Shown here in pieces: positions 1-6,323 of a stretch of DNA of 9,892 bases; the stretch's first letter is position 1, and every line of letters starts with the position of its first letter. Made by a program: the position numbers and the translations under genes. The stretch is from Acidobacteriota bacterium. Its GTDB lineage: Bacteria; Acidobacteriota; Blastocatellia; Pyrinomonadales; Pyrinomonadaceae. The stretch is from positions 1 through 9,892 of the forward strand of contig JAHEEZ010000125.1 in the NCBI GenBank assembly GCA_024640445.1, written 5' to 3'. The notes under the pieces are model-generated. The model was not told where the DNA came from and made no database searches. It saw only the letters and a list, made by a program, of their open reading frames with translations.

Positions 1-74
1 TTCGTCCGGCACACTTTAGTTTGCCGCTCGTCGCCCTGGTACTCGCGATCTCACCGACAAACTGAAGTTTATCG
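1..74. repeat. 74-bp direct repeat, left copy, flanking RAYT transposase
   Basis: These 74 bases are identical, base for base, to 904-977 and in the same orientation. Together the copies bracket the transposase gene. Inside the repeat, ACTTTAGTTTG (13-23) faces CAAACTGAAGT (58-68): an 11-bp inverted repeat with one G-T pair and a 34-base spacer, so one strand could fold into a long-looped hairpin. A smaller alternative hairpin is CGGCA/TGCCG (8-12 with 22-26). Hairpin-forming repeats beside a Y1 transposase are what is known of REP/RAYT systems. That this is a REP-type substrate is inference. The window starts on the first repeat base, so the true left boundary is unknown. Confidence 0.9.
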
Positions 75-118
75 GACGTTTGAAAAGCCAAGATTTTACT
101 GTCACAGCTCAACTTTTC

Positions 119-147
119 TTGCCCGAATCTCTCATCCGGCTTATGAT
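119..147 (+). promoter_or_regulatory. Predicted sigma-70-type promoter of the transposase gene
   Basis: TTGCCC at 119-124 and TATGAT at 142-147 are separated by exactly 17 bases. They match the -35 and -10 consensus at 4 and 5 of 6 positions respectively. Transcription would start near 153-156, about 35 bases before the ATG at 190. It lies inside the unit bounded by the 74-bp repeats, so the transposase would carry its own promoter. Predicted from sequence only. Confidence 0.5.
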
Positions 148-166
148 ACCAATCGTTGGTAATCAT
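143..166. promoter_or_regulatory. Palindrome over the -10 and probable start site (candidate operator or 5' UTR hairpin)
   Basis: ATGATACCAA (143-152) pairs with TTGGT plus ATCAT (156-160, 162-166) around the 3-base centre TCG, giving a 10-bp dyad with one bulged A at 161. It overlaps the predicted -10 box and +1 of the transposase promoter. It could be a repressor site, for instance for self-repression. The part after +1 is too short to make the full hairpin in RNA, so a DNA-level operator is the better guess. The binding protein is unknown. Confidence 0.4.
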
Positions 167-189
167 CCTAAAAGGTCCGAATTCTCACT

Positions 190-903
190 ATGGGCCATTT
201 TGGATACAAGGAACTCTATTCTCGAAGAAGACCTCATTTACACCCTCTAGGAACAACGCTTTTTGTAACTTTTAGACTTGCGAACTCAGTGCCAAAGTCC
301 GAAATACGAAAGTGGACAGCGTTACGCGAAAGGCACCGCTACAGGTTCAAAAGACTTGCGAAGCTGGAAAACAACCAGGAAATCGTAGCTAAGGCGGAGA
401 AAGAACTTCTTAGTTTAGAAAGGGAATGGTTCCGACGCTTCGAAGAATTACTCCATCTCGCAAAATTTGGACCACGTTGGTTGGCGAATGAGCGGATTCG
501 CAAAGTAGTGGAATCATCAATCCGATCCGGTGAAGGTAAGGATTATCGAATTGAATCGTATTGCATCATGTCCAATCATGTGCACTTGGTGTTTACACCT
601 ACGATTGCCGAATCGGACCTCTCGCCAGCCGGCACACCACTTACGAATGAATCCCCCAAAACCTTTGCCAGGATAATGCAGGCAATCAAAGGTGGTTCGG
701 CACGTCAGGCGAACACCTTGCTCGGCAGGTCCGGAGCGTTCTGGGAACACGAGAGTTATGACCATTTCGTACGAGGACGGGAAGAAATGTTCCGAATCTT
801 ACGCTACACGATCAACAATCCGGTGAAGGCGAAGTTGGTAAAATCATGGCGGAACTGGCCAGGGACTTACCTTGCATCTAGATACGAAGACTGGTTCGAT
901 TGA
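190..903 (+). CDS. REP-associated tyrosine transposase (RAYT), Y1/HUH family
   Basis: A 237-aa protein of the Y1 transposase (IS200/IS605 TnpA-like) superfamily, RAYT branch. These enzymes nick and rejoin single-stranded DNA through a 5'-phosphotyrosine link at hairpin sites. Visible features: an N-terminal RRRPHLHPLGTTLFVTFRL block (12-30) typical of this branch, a charged helical stretch (about 36-95), and the HUH motif in SNHVHLVF (H130 and H132). RYTINNPVKAKLV (205-217) follows, in which Y206 is the probable nucleophile; Y190 is an alternative. The length is within the usual range. The ATG at 190 follows AAAAGG (170-175) at a rather long 14-base distance. The stop codon abuts the downstream 74-bp repeat. 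The gene is more A+T-rich than its neighbours, suggesting transfer. No internal stop or frameshift is seen, so it appears intact. Family assignment is firm; activity and substrate are inferred. Confidence 0.9.
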   Translation: MGHFGYKELYSRRRPHLHPLGTTLFVTFRLANSVPKSEIRKWTALRERHRYRFKRLAKLENNQEIVAKAEKELLSLEREWFRRFEELLHLAKFGPRWLANERIRKVVESSIRSGEGKDYRIESYCIMSNHVHLVFTPTIAESDLSPAGTPLTNESPKTFARIMQAIKGGSARQANTLLGRSGAFWEHESYDHFVRGREEMFRILRYTINNPVKAKLVKSWRNWPGTYLASRYEDWFD

Positions 904-977
904 TTCGTCCGGCACACTTTAGTTTGCCGCTCGTCGCCCTGGTACTCGCGATCTCACCGACAAACTGAAGTTTATCG
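904..977. repeat. 74-bp direct repeat, right copy
   Basis: Identical over all 74 bases to 1-74 and in the same orientation. It begins on the base after the transposase TGA (901-903) and ends 20 bases before the mscS stop codon, which comes from the other strand. Identity stops at 978, where this copy reads TACAAGC and the left copy reads GACGTTTG. The internal dyad arms are at 916-926 and 961-971. Perfect identity of a non-coding repeat suggests recent duplication or continuing homogenisation. Confidence 0.9.
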
Positions 978-997
978 TACAAGCTCGCCGCCTACGC

Positions 998-1894
998 TCA
1001 CTTCATCCGGATCTCGATCGGCGGGGCCTCAACCAGGTGAAATGTCGCCGACGCGATCTGAAGTTTCCCGTCACTGTCGCCAAAGGCATCCAGTACCGCC
1101 TCGTACAACTTGTCCCGAGTCTGCCGTCTTGACTTGTAATCCACAACGTACCTCAGTGTGTACTCCATCCAGTTGTCATTCGCCACGACCGTCACCACCG
1201 GGTCCGTTGTGGTCTCCGGCAGCAGGAACTTCTTCGAAAAGTCCTCCCAGGATTTCTCCGCTCCGCGAGCGTACGCACCAAGTATGTCGTCCGCCACTTT
1301 CTGGAGCGTCTTTCTGGCCAGCTTATGATCACAGCCGTATTTGACCGGTATCGTGATCTCATCCCAAAGAAACGGAAACTCGCCCGAATAATTGTAGACC
1401 GGCGCTTTGAAAACAAAGCTGTTCGCTACTCGTACGACGCGGCCGTTATACAAGTCTCCGTCGATCCATTCGCCAACCTCCATCAGGATCGTCCTTAGGA
1501 AGGAGATGTCGATTATGTCACCCTTGATCCCGCCTACTTCTACACGGTCACCGACAGCGTAAAAGTGCGCAAAATGGATTGCGAACCAACCCGCGAAGCT
1601 TGCGATCACCTCCTGAAGCGCGAACGCGATTCCCGCTCCGGCAACTCCGAATGCCACCGTCAAACCGCTGAGCTGATTGCTGAAGACAACGCTCACCATC
1701 ATCACGACCGCGAGATACGCGAGAAAAGTTATGAACTTTCGCAGCCGGTACCGGCTGTCTGTTTCGGTTACGTATCTGGTGATCGACGACCTGACGAGCC
1801 CGGCGATCACAATGATCAACATTGCGCCGGCAAGCGCTGTCAGCGCCCGGATGACGGTTGGATTCGATAGCCAAAGGCGAATTGTTGATTCCAT
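998..1894 (-). CDS. MscS-family small-conductance mechanosensitive channel
   Basis: A 298-aa inner-membrane protein that would open under membrane tension and release solutes during hypo-osmotic shock. Hydrophobic segments lie at about 15-35, 54-72 and 78-106. The last is the Gly/Ala-rich pore helix (AFGVAGAGIAFALQEVIASF, 81-100), the family hallmark. The beta domain follows (YAVGDRVEVGGIKGDIIDIS, 112-131), then a typical N-G...N-S...P-V.NYS stretch (150-170) and a cytoplasmic C-terminal region. Three membrane segments and about 300 residues match compact MscS-type members. The ATG at 1894 has no clear Shine-Dalgarno sequence. A -10-like TAGAAT lies at 1912-1907 on the minus strand, which would give a very short 5' UTR. 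It is divergent from the desaturase, and its 3' end faces the transposase unit. The exact subfamily and ion selectivity cannot be told. Confidence 0.9.
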   Translation of the reverse strand: MESTIRLWLSNPTVIRALTALAGAMLIIVIAGLVRSSITRYVTETDSRYRLRKFITFLAYLAVVMMVSVVFSNQLSGLTVAFGVAGAGIAFALQEVIASFAGWFAIHFAHFYAVGDRVEVGGIKGDIIDISFLRTILMEVGEWIDGDLYNGRVVRVANSFVFKAPVYNYSGEFPFLWDEITIPVKYGCDHKLARKTLQKVADDILGAYARGAEKSWEDFSKKFLLPETTTDPVVTVVANDNWMEYTLRYVVDYKSRRQTRDKLYEAVLDAFGDSDGKLQIASATFHLVEAPPIEIRMK

Positions 1895-2029
1895 TGCTTT
1901 AAGGGAATTCTATTCCGAACAAGTAAAAAAAAGCTATTACAAAACTCTTACAAGGCATTTGCTATATACCTGTTACAGTCGGAATTGGGCGCGCGACGCC
2001 CATAGACCAACTATATTTTAGGGGGCTTG
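1895..2029. promoter_or_regulatory. Divergent mscS/desaturase intergenic region with probable promoters
   Basis: This 135-bp A+T-rich gap must hold the start signals for both genes. For mscS (minus), TAGAAT at 1912-1907 is a -10 candidate inside the small dyad GGAATTCTATTCC (1904-1916). For the desaturase (plus), TGTTACAGT at 1971-1979 resembles an extended -10, and AGGGGG at 2020-2025 is the ribosome site. An eight-A run (1925-1932) and two TTACAA copies 11 bp apart (1937, 1948) could be regulator or UP-element sites. No -35 box is convincing, so exact promoters are uncertain. Confidence 0.4.
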
Positions 2030-2899
2030 ATGCAAAACGTAATAGAACTTAAGACAGCTTCGCGGGACAAAATACAGTGGCAGACGATCATATTTGTGAC
2101 GATCTTCCACGTATTTGCGGTAATGGCATTGTTCACATTTTCCTGGGCCAATCTTGCGGCGGCGGTAATTCTCTGGTGGGTCGCCGGAAGCTGGGGTATC
2201 GGTCTCGGTTATCACAGGCTACTGACGCACAAGGGTTTTAAGACCCCTTTGTGGTTTGAGCATTTCCTGACCGTTTGCGGGACGCTTGCTGTTCAGTCCG
2301 GTCCGCTCAGCTGGGTAACCACCCACCGTATGCATCACGCCTATACGGATACAGACAAGGATCCGCACAGTCCCAAGAACGGCGTTATCTGGTCGCACAT
2401 CGGCTGGATCTTCAAAGGTGATGCGCAAATGCACAAGATGGAAGTTCACGAACGCTATTCACCAGACCTCGTAAAAGACAAATTCAATGTGATAGCCGAC
2501 AAGTACTACTGGGTCACCCCGATCGTGGTCGGCGCGGTGGTCTTCGCGATCGGAGGCTGGTCGATGGTCCTGTGGGCTATTTTCTTCCGGACGGTGTTTG
2601 GCTGGCACGCTACCTGGCTGGTTAACTCGGCGACCCACATTTGGGGCAGCCGCAGATTTGAGACGAGAGACACCTCAACGAACAACGCGCTGGTTGCCGC
2701 AGTGACATTCGGCGAAGGATGGCACAACAATCATCATGCGTACCCGAGATCGGCGAAACACGGTTTGACCCCTTATGAATTTGACGTGAACTGGGTGCAG
2801 ATCAAAGCGCTTGAGAAGATGGGCCTGGTGACAGACGTCTACGCGACCGATCTCAAAGACCTGAAGAACGAGGCAGTGCAAATGAAAAAGGCCGCTTGA
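2030..2899 (+). CDS. Fatty acid desaturase (acyl-CoA/acyl-lipid delta-9 type)
   Basis: A 289-aa integral-membrane di-iron desaturase that would put a double bond into saturated acyl chains using O2 and reducing equivalents, so adjusting membrane fluidity. All three histidine boxes are present: HRLLTH (62-67), HRMHH (99-103) and HNNHH (232-236, in EGWHNNHHAYPRS). The additional conserved His of NSATHIWGSR is at 203. Hydrophobic segments lie at about 20-60, 74-92 and 161-192. The length fits bacterial stand-alone desaturases, with no fused cytochrome b5 or ferredoxin domain. The ATG at 2030 is preferred over a TTG at 2027 because AGGGGG (2020-2025) is 4 bases away. A strong intrinsic terminator follows, so it is probably monocistronic. 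The divergent mechanosensitive channel gives a membrane-homeostasis context. Substrate position (delta-9) is inferred from family similarity. Confidence 0.93.
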   Translation: MQNVIELKTASRDKIQWQTIIFVTIFHVFAVMALFTFSWANLAAAVILWWVAGSWGIGLGYHRLLTHKGFKTPLWFEHFLTVCGTLAVQSGPLSWVTTHRMHHAYTDTDKDPHSPKNGVIWSHIGWIFKGDAQMHKMEVHERYSPDLVKDKFNVIADKYYWVTPIVVGAVVFAIGGWSMVLWAIFFRTVFGWHATWLVNSATHIWGSRRFETRDTSTNNALVAAVTFGEGWHNNHHAYPRSAKHGLTPYEFDVNWVQIKALEKMGLVTDVYATDLKDLKNEAVQMKKAA

Positions 2900-2921
2900 G
2901 CGAAACTTTATACAGTTGGCG

Positions 2922-2958
2922 AAAAGGGCAGAGTTTGATTTCAAACTTTGCCTTTTTT
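2922..2958 (+). terminator. Strong intrinsic terminator after the desaturase gene
   Basis: AAAAGGGCAGAGTTTGA (2922-2938) pairs with TCAAACTTTGCCTTTTT (2941-2957) through 17 positions, two of them G-U, around a TT turn. The right arm runs into six T (2953-2958). It begins 22 bases after the desaturase stop and should end that transcript before the kinase gene. The A run on the other side also makes it bidirectional in form. Confidence 0.9.
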
Positions 2959-2987
2959 CTTTGTGTTCTTTACCTTCTATCTAACTA

Positions 2988-3875
2988 ATGAGGCGGCGCA
3001 AATCCACAATATTCTTTCTGATCCTCGGCATCAGCCTGATCTCACTTGCGGTCGCTCTGCAGGTCGGCTGGATACTTCTCAATTTGCAGCAGATCGCCCT
3101 GCTTGTCCTTGGGATCCTGTTCTTCGCCCTGCTTATCACCGGACTGGTCCTTAACACCACTTTCCTTGTCCGGGAGATCCGAAAAAGCGAACAACAGGAC
3201 GCGTTCCTGAACGCGATCACGCATGAACTCAAAACCCCGATCGCCTCGATCCGCCTATATTTGGAGACTTTGCAGAAACGGGACCTTTCAAAGGAAAAGC
3301 GGGATGCGTTCTATGACATCATGCTCGCCGACAGTGACCGCCTGCTTGGAACTGTCGAACAGGTCCTCGCCGCAAGCAAAGCACGGGAGAGGTCCCGCAA
3401 ACCTAATACTACTCAGGTCGAGCTGCGTGAATTGATCGAATCATGCGCCGGGCAGATCGCTAATCGCTATCACCTCGCGCAGGAGGCGATCAAGATCACG
3501 GGAGCGTCGGATCCGCTACTTGTCAAAGCGGACCGCGGGGAACTCGAAACTGTCTTTCTTAATCTTCTGGACAATGCGGTCAAGTACTCCGGGGCATCTC
3601 GCGAGATCGCGATCAAGATCCGAAAGCGTCAAAACGGCGTCGCTGAAGTTCACGTCAAAGACAAGGGGATCGGCATACCTGCTTCGGAGTTGAAGAGCAT
3701 CTTCAAACGCTTCTATCGAGTGCCGAGCGGCTCCCCGGACACTCCGAAGGGAACCGGACTCGGACTCTATATCGTCCGTTCGATAGTTGAATCACACCGA
3801 GGCAAGATCTTCGTGAAAAGCCGCGGAGTTGGGACCGGGACGACGTTTATAGTAAGACTGCCGATCTCTGAGTGA
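2988..3875 (+). CDS. Sensor histidine kinase, two TM helices with minimal sensor loop
   Basis: A 295-aa membrane histidine kinase that would autophosphorylate and pass phosphate to a response regulator. Two TM helices (about 7-30 and 36-60) are joined by only a few residues, so there is no extracytoplasmic sensor domain and no HAMP. HisKA follows, with phospho-acceptor H79 in THELKTPIAS (78-87). The HATPase_c boxes are complete: N box NLLDNAVKYS (192-201), G1 DKGIGI (225-230), F box FKRFYR (239-244) and G2 GTGLGL (255-260). The layout matches intramembrane-sensing kinases, so the signal may come from the bilayer or a partner protein. The ATG at 2988 has no Shine-Dalgarno sequence. TATCTA (2979-2984) just upstream could be a -10 for a nearly leaderless mRNA. 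No response regulator adjoins it; the OmpR-type regulator at 7800-8510 is a possible partner. The specific signal cannot be read from sequence. Confidence 0.93.
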   Translation: MRRRKSTIFFLILGISLISLAVALQVGWILLNLQQIALLVLGILFFALLITGLVLNTTFLVREIRKSEQQDAFLNAITHELKTPIASIRLYLETLQKRDLSKEKRDAFYDIMLADSDRLLGTVEQVLAASKARERSRKPNTTQVELRELIESCAGQIANRYHLAQEAIKITGASDPLLVKADRGELETVFLNLLDNAVKYSGASREIAIKIRKRQNGVAEVHVKDKGIGIPASELKSIFKRFYRVPSGSPDTPKGTGLGLYIVRSIVESHRGKIFVKSRGVGTGTTFIVRLPISE

Positions 3876-3886
3876 GACCGGCAGTC
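3856..3886 (+). terminator. Hairpin over the histidine kinase stop codon (possible terminator)
   Basis: GACTGCCG (3856-3863) pairs with CGGCAGTC (3879-3886), and inside it TCTC (3865-3868) pairs with GAGA (3874-3877). This gives a 12-bp stem with one mismatch and a 5-base loop. The kinase stop codon TGA (3873-3875) is inside the hairpin. Only CTTTCC follows, so the U tract is weak. It lies between convergent genes, where termination is expected, but may depend on Rho. Confidence 0.45.
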
Positions 3887-3911
3887 CTTTCCTGACAGCT
3901 ATTCGTACCGA

Positions 3912-4415
3912 TCAGGTTCCAGCCGGAACCTTGCGAGCAGGTGCCTGCGTTCGGAACAGCTTTCCATACACAAATCCTGGAACGCAGTAACCGGTCAGCA
4001 TGTTGACGGACGCCGAGGCGACCATCATCCCGCCCAGCGCGTATCCGACGACAGGGATGCCGACGAAGAACCCGAGCGCCGCCACCGAAAGGAAAAACGA
4101 GGCCATCAGGAATCCGAACCGCCTCTGTTTTCCGTACGCCGGTATTCTGGGTCCGCCTGAAATGAACCTCAACCCGAAGTTGTAGACAACATCGAACGGA
4201 TGCCATTTCAAGAGTCCGGCGGTCAGCGCGAGCGGAATCAGTGCCGCGAGCGCAGCCGGCGATTCGAGGTATACCCCGACTGCCGTCCAGACCATGCAGA
4301 CTGCCGGTGAAAGCCTAAACCAATAATTAAGCTGTGCTATCTGAATGTCGTCGAGACCAAGAAAACCCTGAGCCTCGATCCTTCTTCGTGCGCTAATTGA
4401 AATAACGCTTCCCAT
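3912..4415 (-). CDS. DUF4395-like small integral membrane protein
   Basis: A 167-aa protein with four hydrophobic segments (about 33-50, 53-70, 99-119 and 121-140) and short charged ends. The middle HPFDVVYNFGLRFISGG (72-88) and the C-terminal GYCVPGFVYGKLF (142-154), with one cysteine before the last segment, resemble the DUF4395 family, whose function is not established. The start at 4415 is supported by GGAGG (4427-4423) with a 7-base spacing. The OsmC gene ends 18 bases upstream, so the two are probably co-transcribed. That links this protein loosely to thiol or peroxide metabolism at the membrane. No catalytic motif is visible, and the DUF assignment is from memory of the pattern. Confidence 0.7.
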   Translation of the reverse strand: MGSVISISARRRIEAQGFLGLDDIQIAQLNYWFRLSPAVCMVWTAVGVYLESPAALAALIPLALTAGLLKWHPFDVVYNFGLRFISGGPRIPAYGKQRRFGFLMASFFLSVAALGFFVGIPVVGYALGGMMVASASVNMLTGYCVPGFVYGKLFRTQAPARKVPAGT

Positions 4416-4433
4416 TTCAACACCTCCGTGCCG

Positions 4434-5003
4434 TCAAGCAAGTTTAACTTTGACCGGAACAGGGTTCGTAACACAGTCGAACACGGGCGAGCGCTGCTGT
4501 GTGATCATTACAAGCTCTTCCAGCTGCTCCCGCGGGGCGTTCGATTTGATCCTGAAGGTGATATTGATCCCTTCGTAACCGTTCCGAACTTCTTCCGTCA
4601 TACCTAGAAAACCTCTTAGGTCGATGTTTCCCTCGTAGGTCGATTCGACCTCTTCGAGCTCGATCCCTCGCGCAGCGGCGTGATAGACCAAACCTGTCGT
4701 TACGCATCCGGCGAGTGCCGCCAGGAGATACTCGACAGGGTTCGCTCCGATGTCCTGACCGAGCAGTACGGGCGGTTCATCCTTGTCGAAAACAAAAGGG
4801 GTTTCACGGGTGTGCGTCTCGCAAGCGCCGTAATAGTCATTGACGGTTGTCTGGTTGTTCGCGCCGTTAACCCATTTATTGCTCGCGCGGAAATTGAATG
4901 CCGCGATCTCTTTCTGTTCCCCGATCGCATCCATCGTTCCGAACAGCCGGGTCACGTTGACGCCATTGACGATCTTTTCTTCCTGCATTGTTTGCTGTGT
5001 CAT
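4434..5003 (-). CDS. OsmC-family (OsmC/Ohr-like) thiol peroxidase-type protein
   Basis: A 189-aa cytosolic protein of the OsmC/Ohr superfamily, whose characterised members reduce organic hydroperoxides with two cysteines. The two expected cysteines are present: C100 in ALAGCVTTG, after the hallmark NPVEYLLAAL stretch (88-97), and C177 in SPVFDCVTNP. An extra C61 lies in the longer N-terminal region. The fold core spans about 85-189. Peroxidase activity is inferred; some OsmC-like proteins have other or unknown roles. The ATG at 5003 is preferred over one at 5009 because AAGGAG (5017-5012) is 8 bases from the former and only 2 from the latter. It is the first gene of a probable operon with the DUF4395-like gene. 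A terminator at 5114-5142 separates it from the upstream methyltransferase, so it needs its own promoter. Confidence 0.9.
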   Translation of the reverse strand: MTQQTMQEEKIVNGVNVTRLFGTMDAIGEQKEIAAFNFRASNKWVNGANNQTTVNDYYGACETHTRETPFVFDKDEPPVLLGQDIGANPVEYLLAALAGCVTTGLVYHAAARGIELEEVESTYEGNIDLRGFLGMTEEVRNGYEGINITFRIKSNAPREQLEELVMITQQRSPVFDCVTNPVPVKVKLA

Positions 5004-5036
5004 GATCATTTCTCCTTATTATTTCTTCTTTGTTGG

Positions 5037-5067
5037 TATGTAGTTTTGAAGACCTCTCCGGCCTCAA
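5037..5067 (-). promoter_or_regulatory. Weak candidate promoter for the OsmC-DUF4395 operon
   Basis: Reading the minus strand, TTGAGG (5067-5062) and TACATA (5042-5037) could be -35 and -10 boxes with a 19-base spacer. The start would fall near 5030, about 27 bases before the start codon. A promoter is required here because the strong terminator at 5114-5142 lies upstream. The boxes are poor, so the position is tentative. Confidence 0.3.
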
Positions 5068-5113
5068 TTACAAAGACGGAGTTTGTTCACTTCACAGGAC
5101 AGAATTTTCCAAC

Positions 5114-5142
5114 AAAAAAAGGCGGATGCCGCAGCATCCGCC
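5114..5142 (-). terminator. Strong intrinsic terminator after the methyltransferase gene
   Basis: On the minus strand, GGCGGATGC (5142-5134) pairs perfectly with GCATCCGCC (5129-5121) around a 4-base loop, followed by seven T (5120-5114). It starts 28 bases past the methyltransferase stop codon. It separates the methyltransferase transcript from the OsmC operon on the same strand. Confidence 0.93.
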
Positions 5143-5170
5143 AAATGTCCCTTCCGAATGAGCTACCCGT

Positions 5171-6232
5171 CTAGGGCTTTGCTTCGAGAATGATGTTGAA
5201 GGGAGTCTCGGCAGTTCTCCGCAATGAACTGAATCCGCCTTCGGTGACCACATTACGGAGCCTTTCTTCCCCGGCCTGCGCGCCCAGGGCGAGGCCGACT
5301 TCCTGGGAAAGCGATGCAGGAGTGCAGATGAGCGTCGAAGCCGAATAATAGACCCTGCCCACCGGATTGAGATTTTCCTCGACCTTGTCGCCCGCGAACG
5401 GTTCGACGATCATCCAGCTGCCGCCATCGTTCAGGCTTGAGCGTATGTGCTCCGATGCCCCGACCGGATCGCCCATATCGTGAAGACAGTCAAAGCAGGC
5501 GACCAGGTCATACCCGGTGCCGGGATAGTTTTTCGCGTTGGCGACCTCAAAGGTCACACGGTCGGACACACCGGCCTCCTGCGCTTTTCGCCTCGCGGTC
5601 TCGATCGAACCTTCGTGGTAGTCGAAACCAAAGAACTCGGAGTTCGGATATGCCTGCGCCATCAATATCGTCGAGGCGCCGTGGCCGCATCCGATGTCTG
5701 CGACTTTGGCACCGGACTTGAGTTTTTCTTCGATACCGTCCAGCGAGGGGATCCACTCGCTGACAAGATGCATCGCGTAACCGGGCCGGAAGAAGAGCTC
5801 CGTACCGCAAAAGAGACCTTCGTCATGCTCGTGCCATCCGAGTCCTTCGCCGGACTTGAACCTCTCGGTGACCTTCGGGGTCGCCTTTAATGCCGATGTC
5901 GCCAGCACAAATGCTCCGGGCAGATACGCCGCGCTGTTCTCGTTGGTCAGGACGAGCGCCTGCTCGTCGGTCAGATAGTAAGAATCCGACTCCGCGTCGT
6001 ATTCGACGTAGCCGCTCGCCGCCTGGGCGTTCAGCCATTCGCGCACGTAACGCTCATTGGTTTCTGTCCGTGTTGCGAGCTGAGCGGCCGAGATCGGTTC
6101 ATTCGGTCCTCCCATCGCTTTGTATAGGCCAAGTTTTTCTCCGATCACGATGGTTCCCGCGGACATCGTCGCCCCAAGATCTCCCACAAATCTGCCAAGT
6201 AGTTCGTTAAGTTTCTGTTCGTTAATGTTCAT
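5171..6232 (-). CDS. Class I SAM-dependent methyltransferase with N-terminal winged helix (Rv2258c-like)
   Basis: A 353-aa cytosolic protein. Residues about 20-110 look like a winged-helix dimerisation domain of the type in O-methyltransferases and M. tuberculosis Rv2258c (IGEKLGLYKAM at 30-40, ERYVREWLNAQAASGYVEYD at 60-79, then YYLT). The C-terminal half is a Rossmann methyltransferase: motif I VADIGCGHGAST (177-188), acidic D204 in FGFDYHEGS for the SAM ribose, and YDLVACFDCLHDMGDP (241-256). Such genes are often labelled transcriptional regulator because of the winged helix, but a SAM enzyme on an unknown small molecule is more likely. The start at 6232 has AGGAG (6244-6240) 7 bases away. 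The frame stays open for 25 more codons upstream, but that extension lacks a ribosome site. It is probably monocistronic, ended by the terminator at 5114-5142. The substrate is not known. Confidence 0.9.
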   Translation of the reverse strand: MNINEQKLNELLGRFVGDLGATMSAGTIVIGEKLGLYKAMGGPNEPISAAQLATRTETNERYVREWLNAQAASGYVEYDAESDSYYLTDEQALVLTNENSAAYLPGAFVLATSALKATPKVTERFKSGEGLGWHEHDEGLFCGTELFFRPGYAMHLVSEWIPSLDGIEEKLKSGAKVADIGCGHGASTILMAQAYPNSEFFGFDYHEGSIETARRKAQEAGVSDRVTFEVANAKNYPGTGYDLVACFDCLHDMGDPVGASEHIRSSLNDGGSWMIVEPFAGDKVEENLNPVGRVYYSASTLICTPASLSQEVGLALGAQAGEERLRNVVTEGGFSSLRRTAETPFNIILEAKP

Positions 6233-6323
6233 TCTATTGCTCCTATATGATCCGCCTATGAATTTCCCGATCGCGAACGGCGACCGCCCGCAATCAGAAA
6301 GACGCAACAGCGAAAGGGATCAG

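Noticed and set aside
1..977. CRISPR-like or classical insertion-sequence structure
   Set aside because: Only two repeats flank a gene, with no spacer array and no terminal inverted repeats or visible target duplication. A RAYT-type unit fits better.
3915..3930. GGTTCC/GGAACC hairpin at the end of the DUF4395-like gene as terminator
   Set aside because: The stem is only 6 bp, lies inside the last codons and has no T tract after it on the minus strand.
4680..5174. Plus-strand open frame of 164 codons opposite the OsmC gene
   Set aside because: It is antisense to the OsmC gene and crosses the strong terminator. No ribosome site or family resemblance.
6233..6307. N-terminal extension of the methyltransferase by 25 codons
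   Set aside because: The ATG at 6232 has a well-placed AGGAG and begins at the expected family N-terminus. The extension has no ribosome site.
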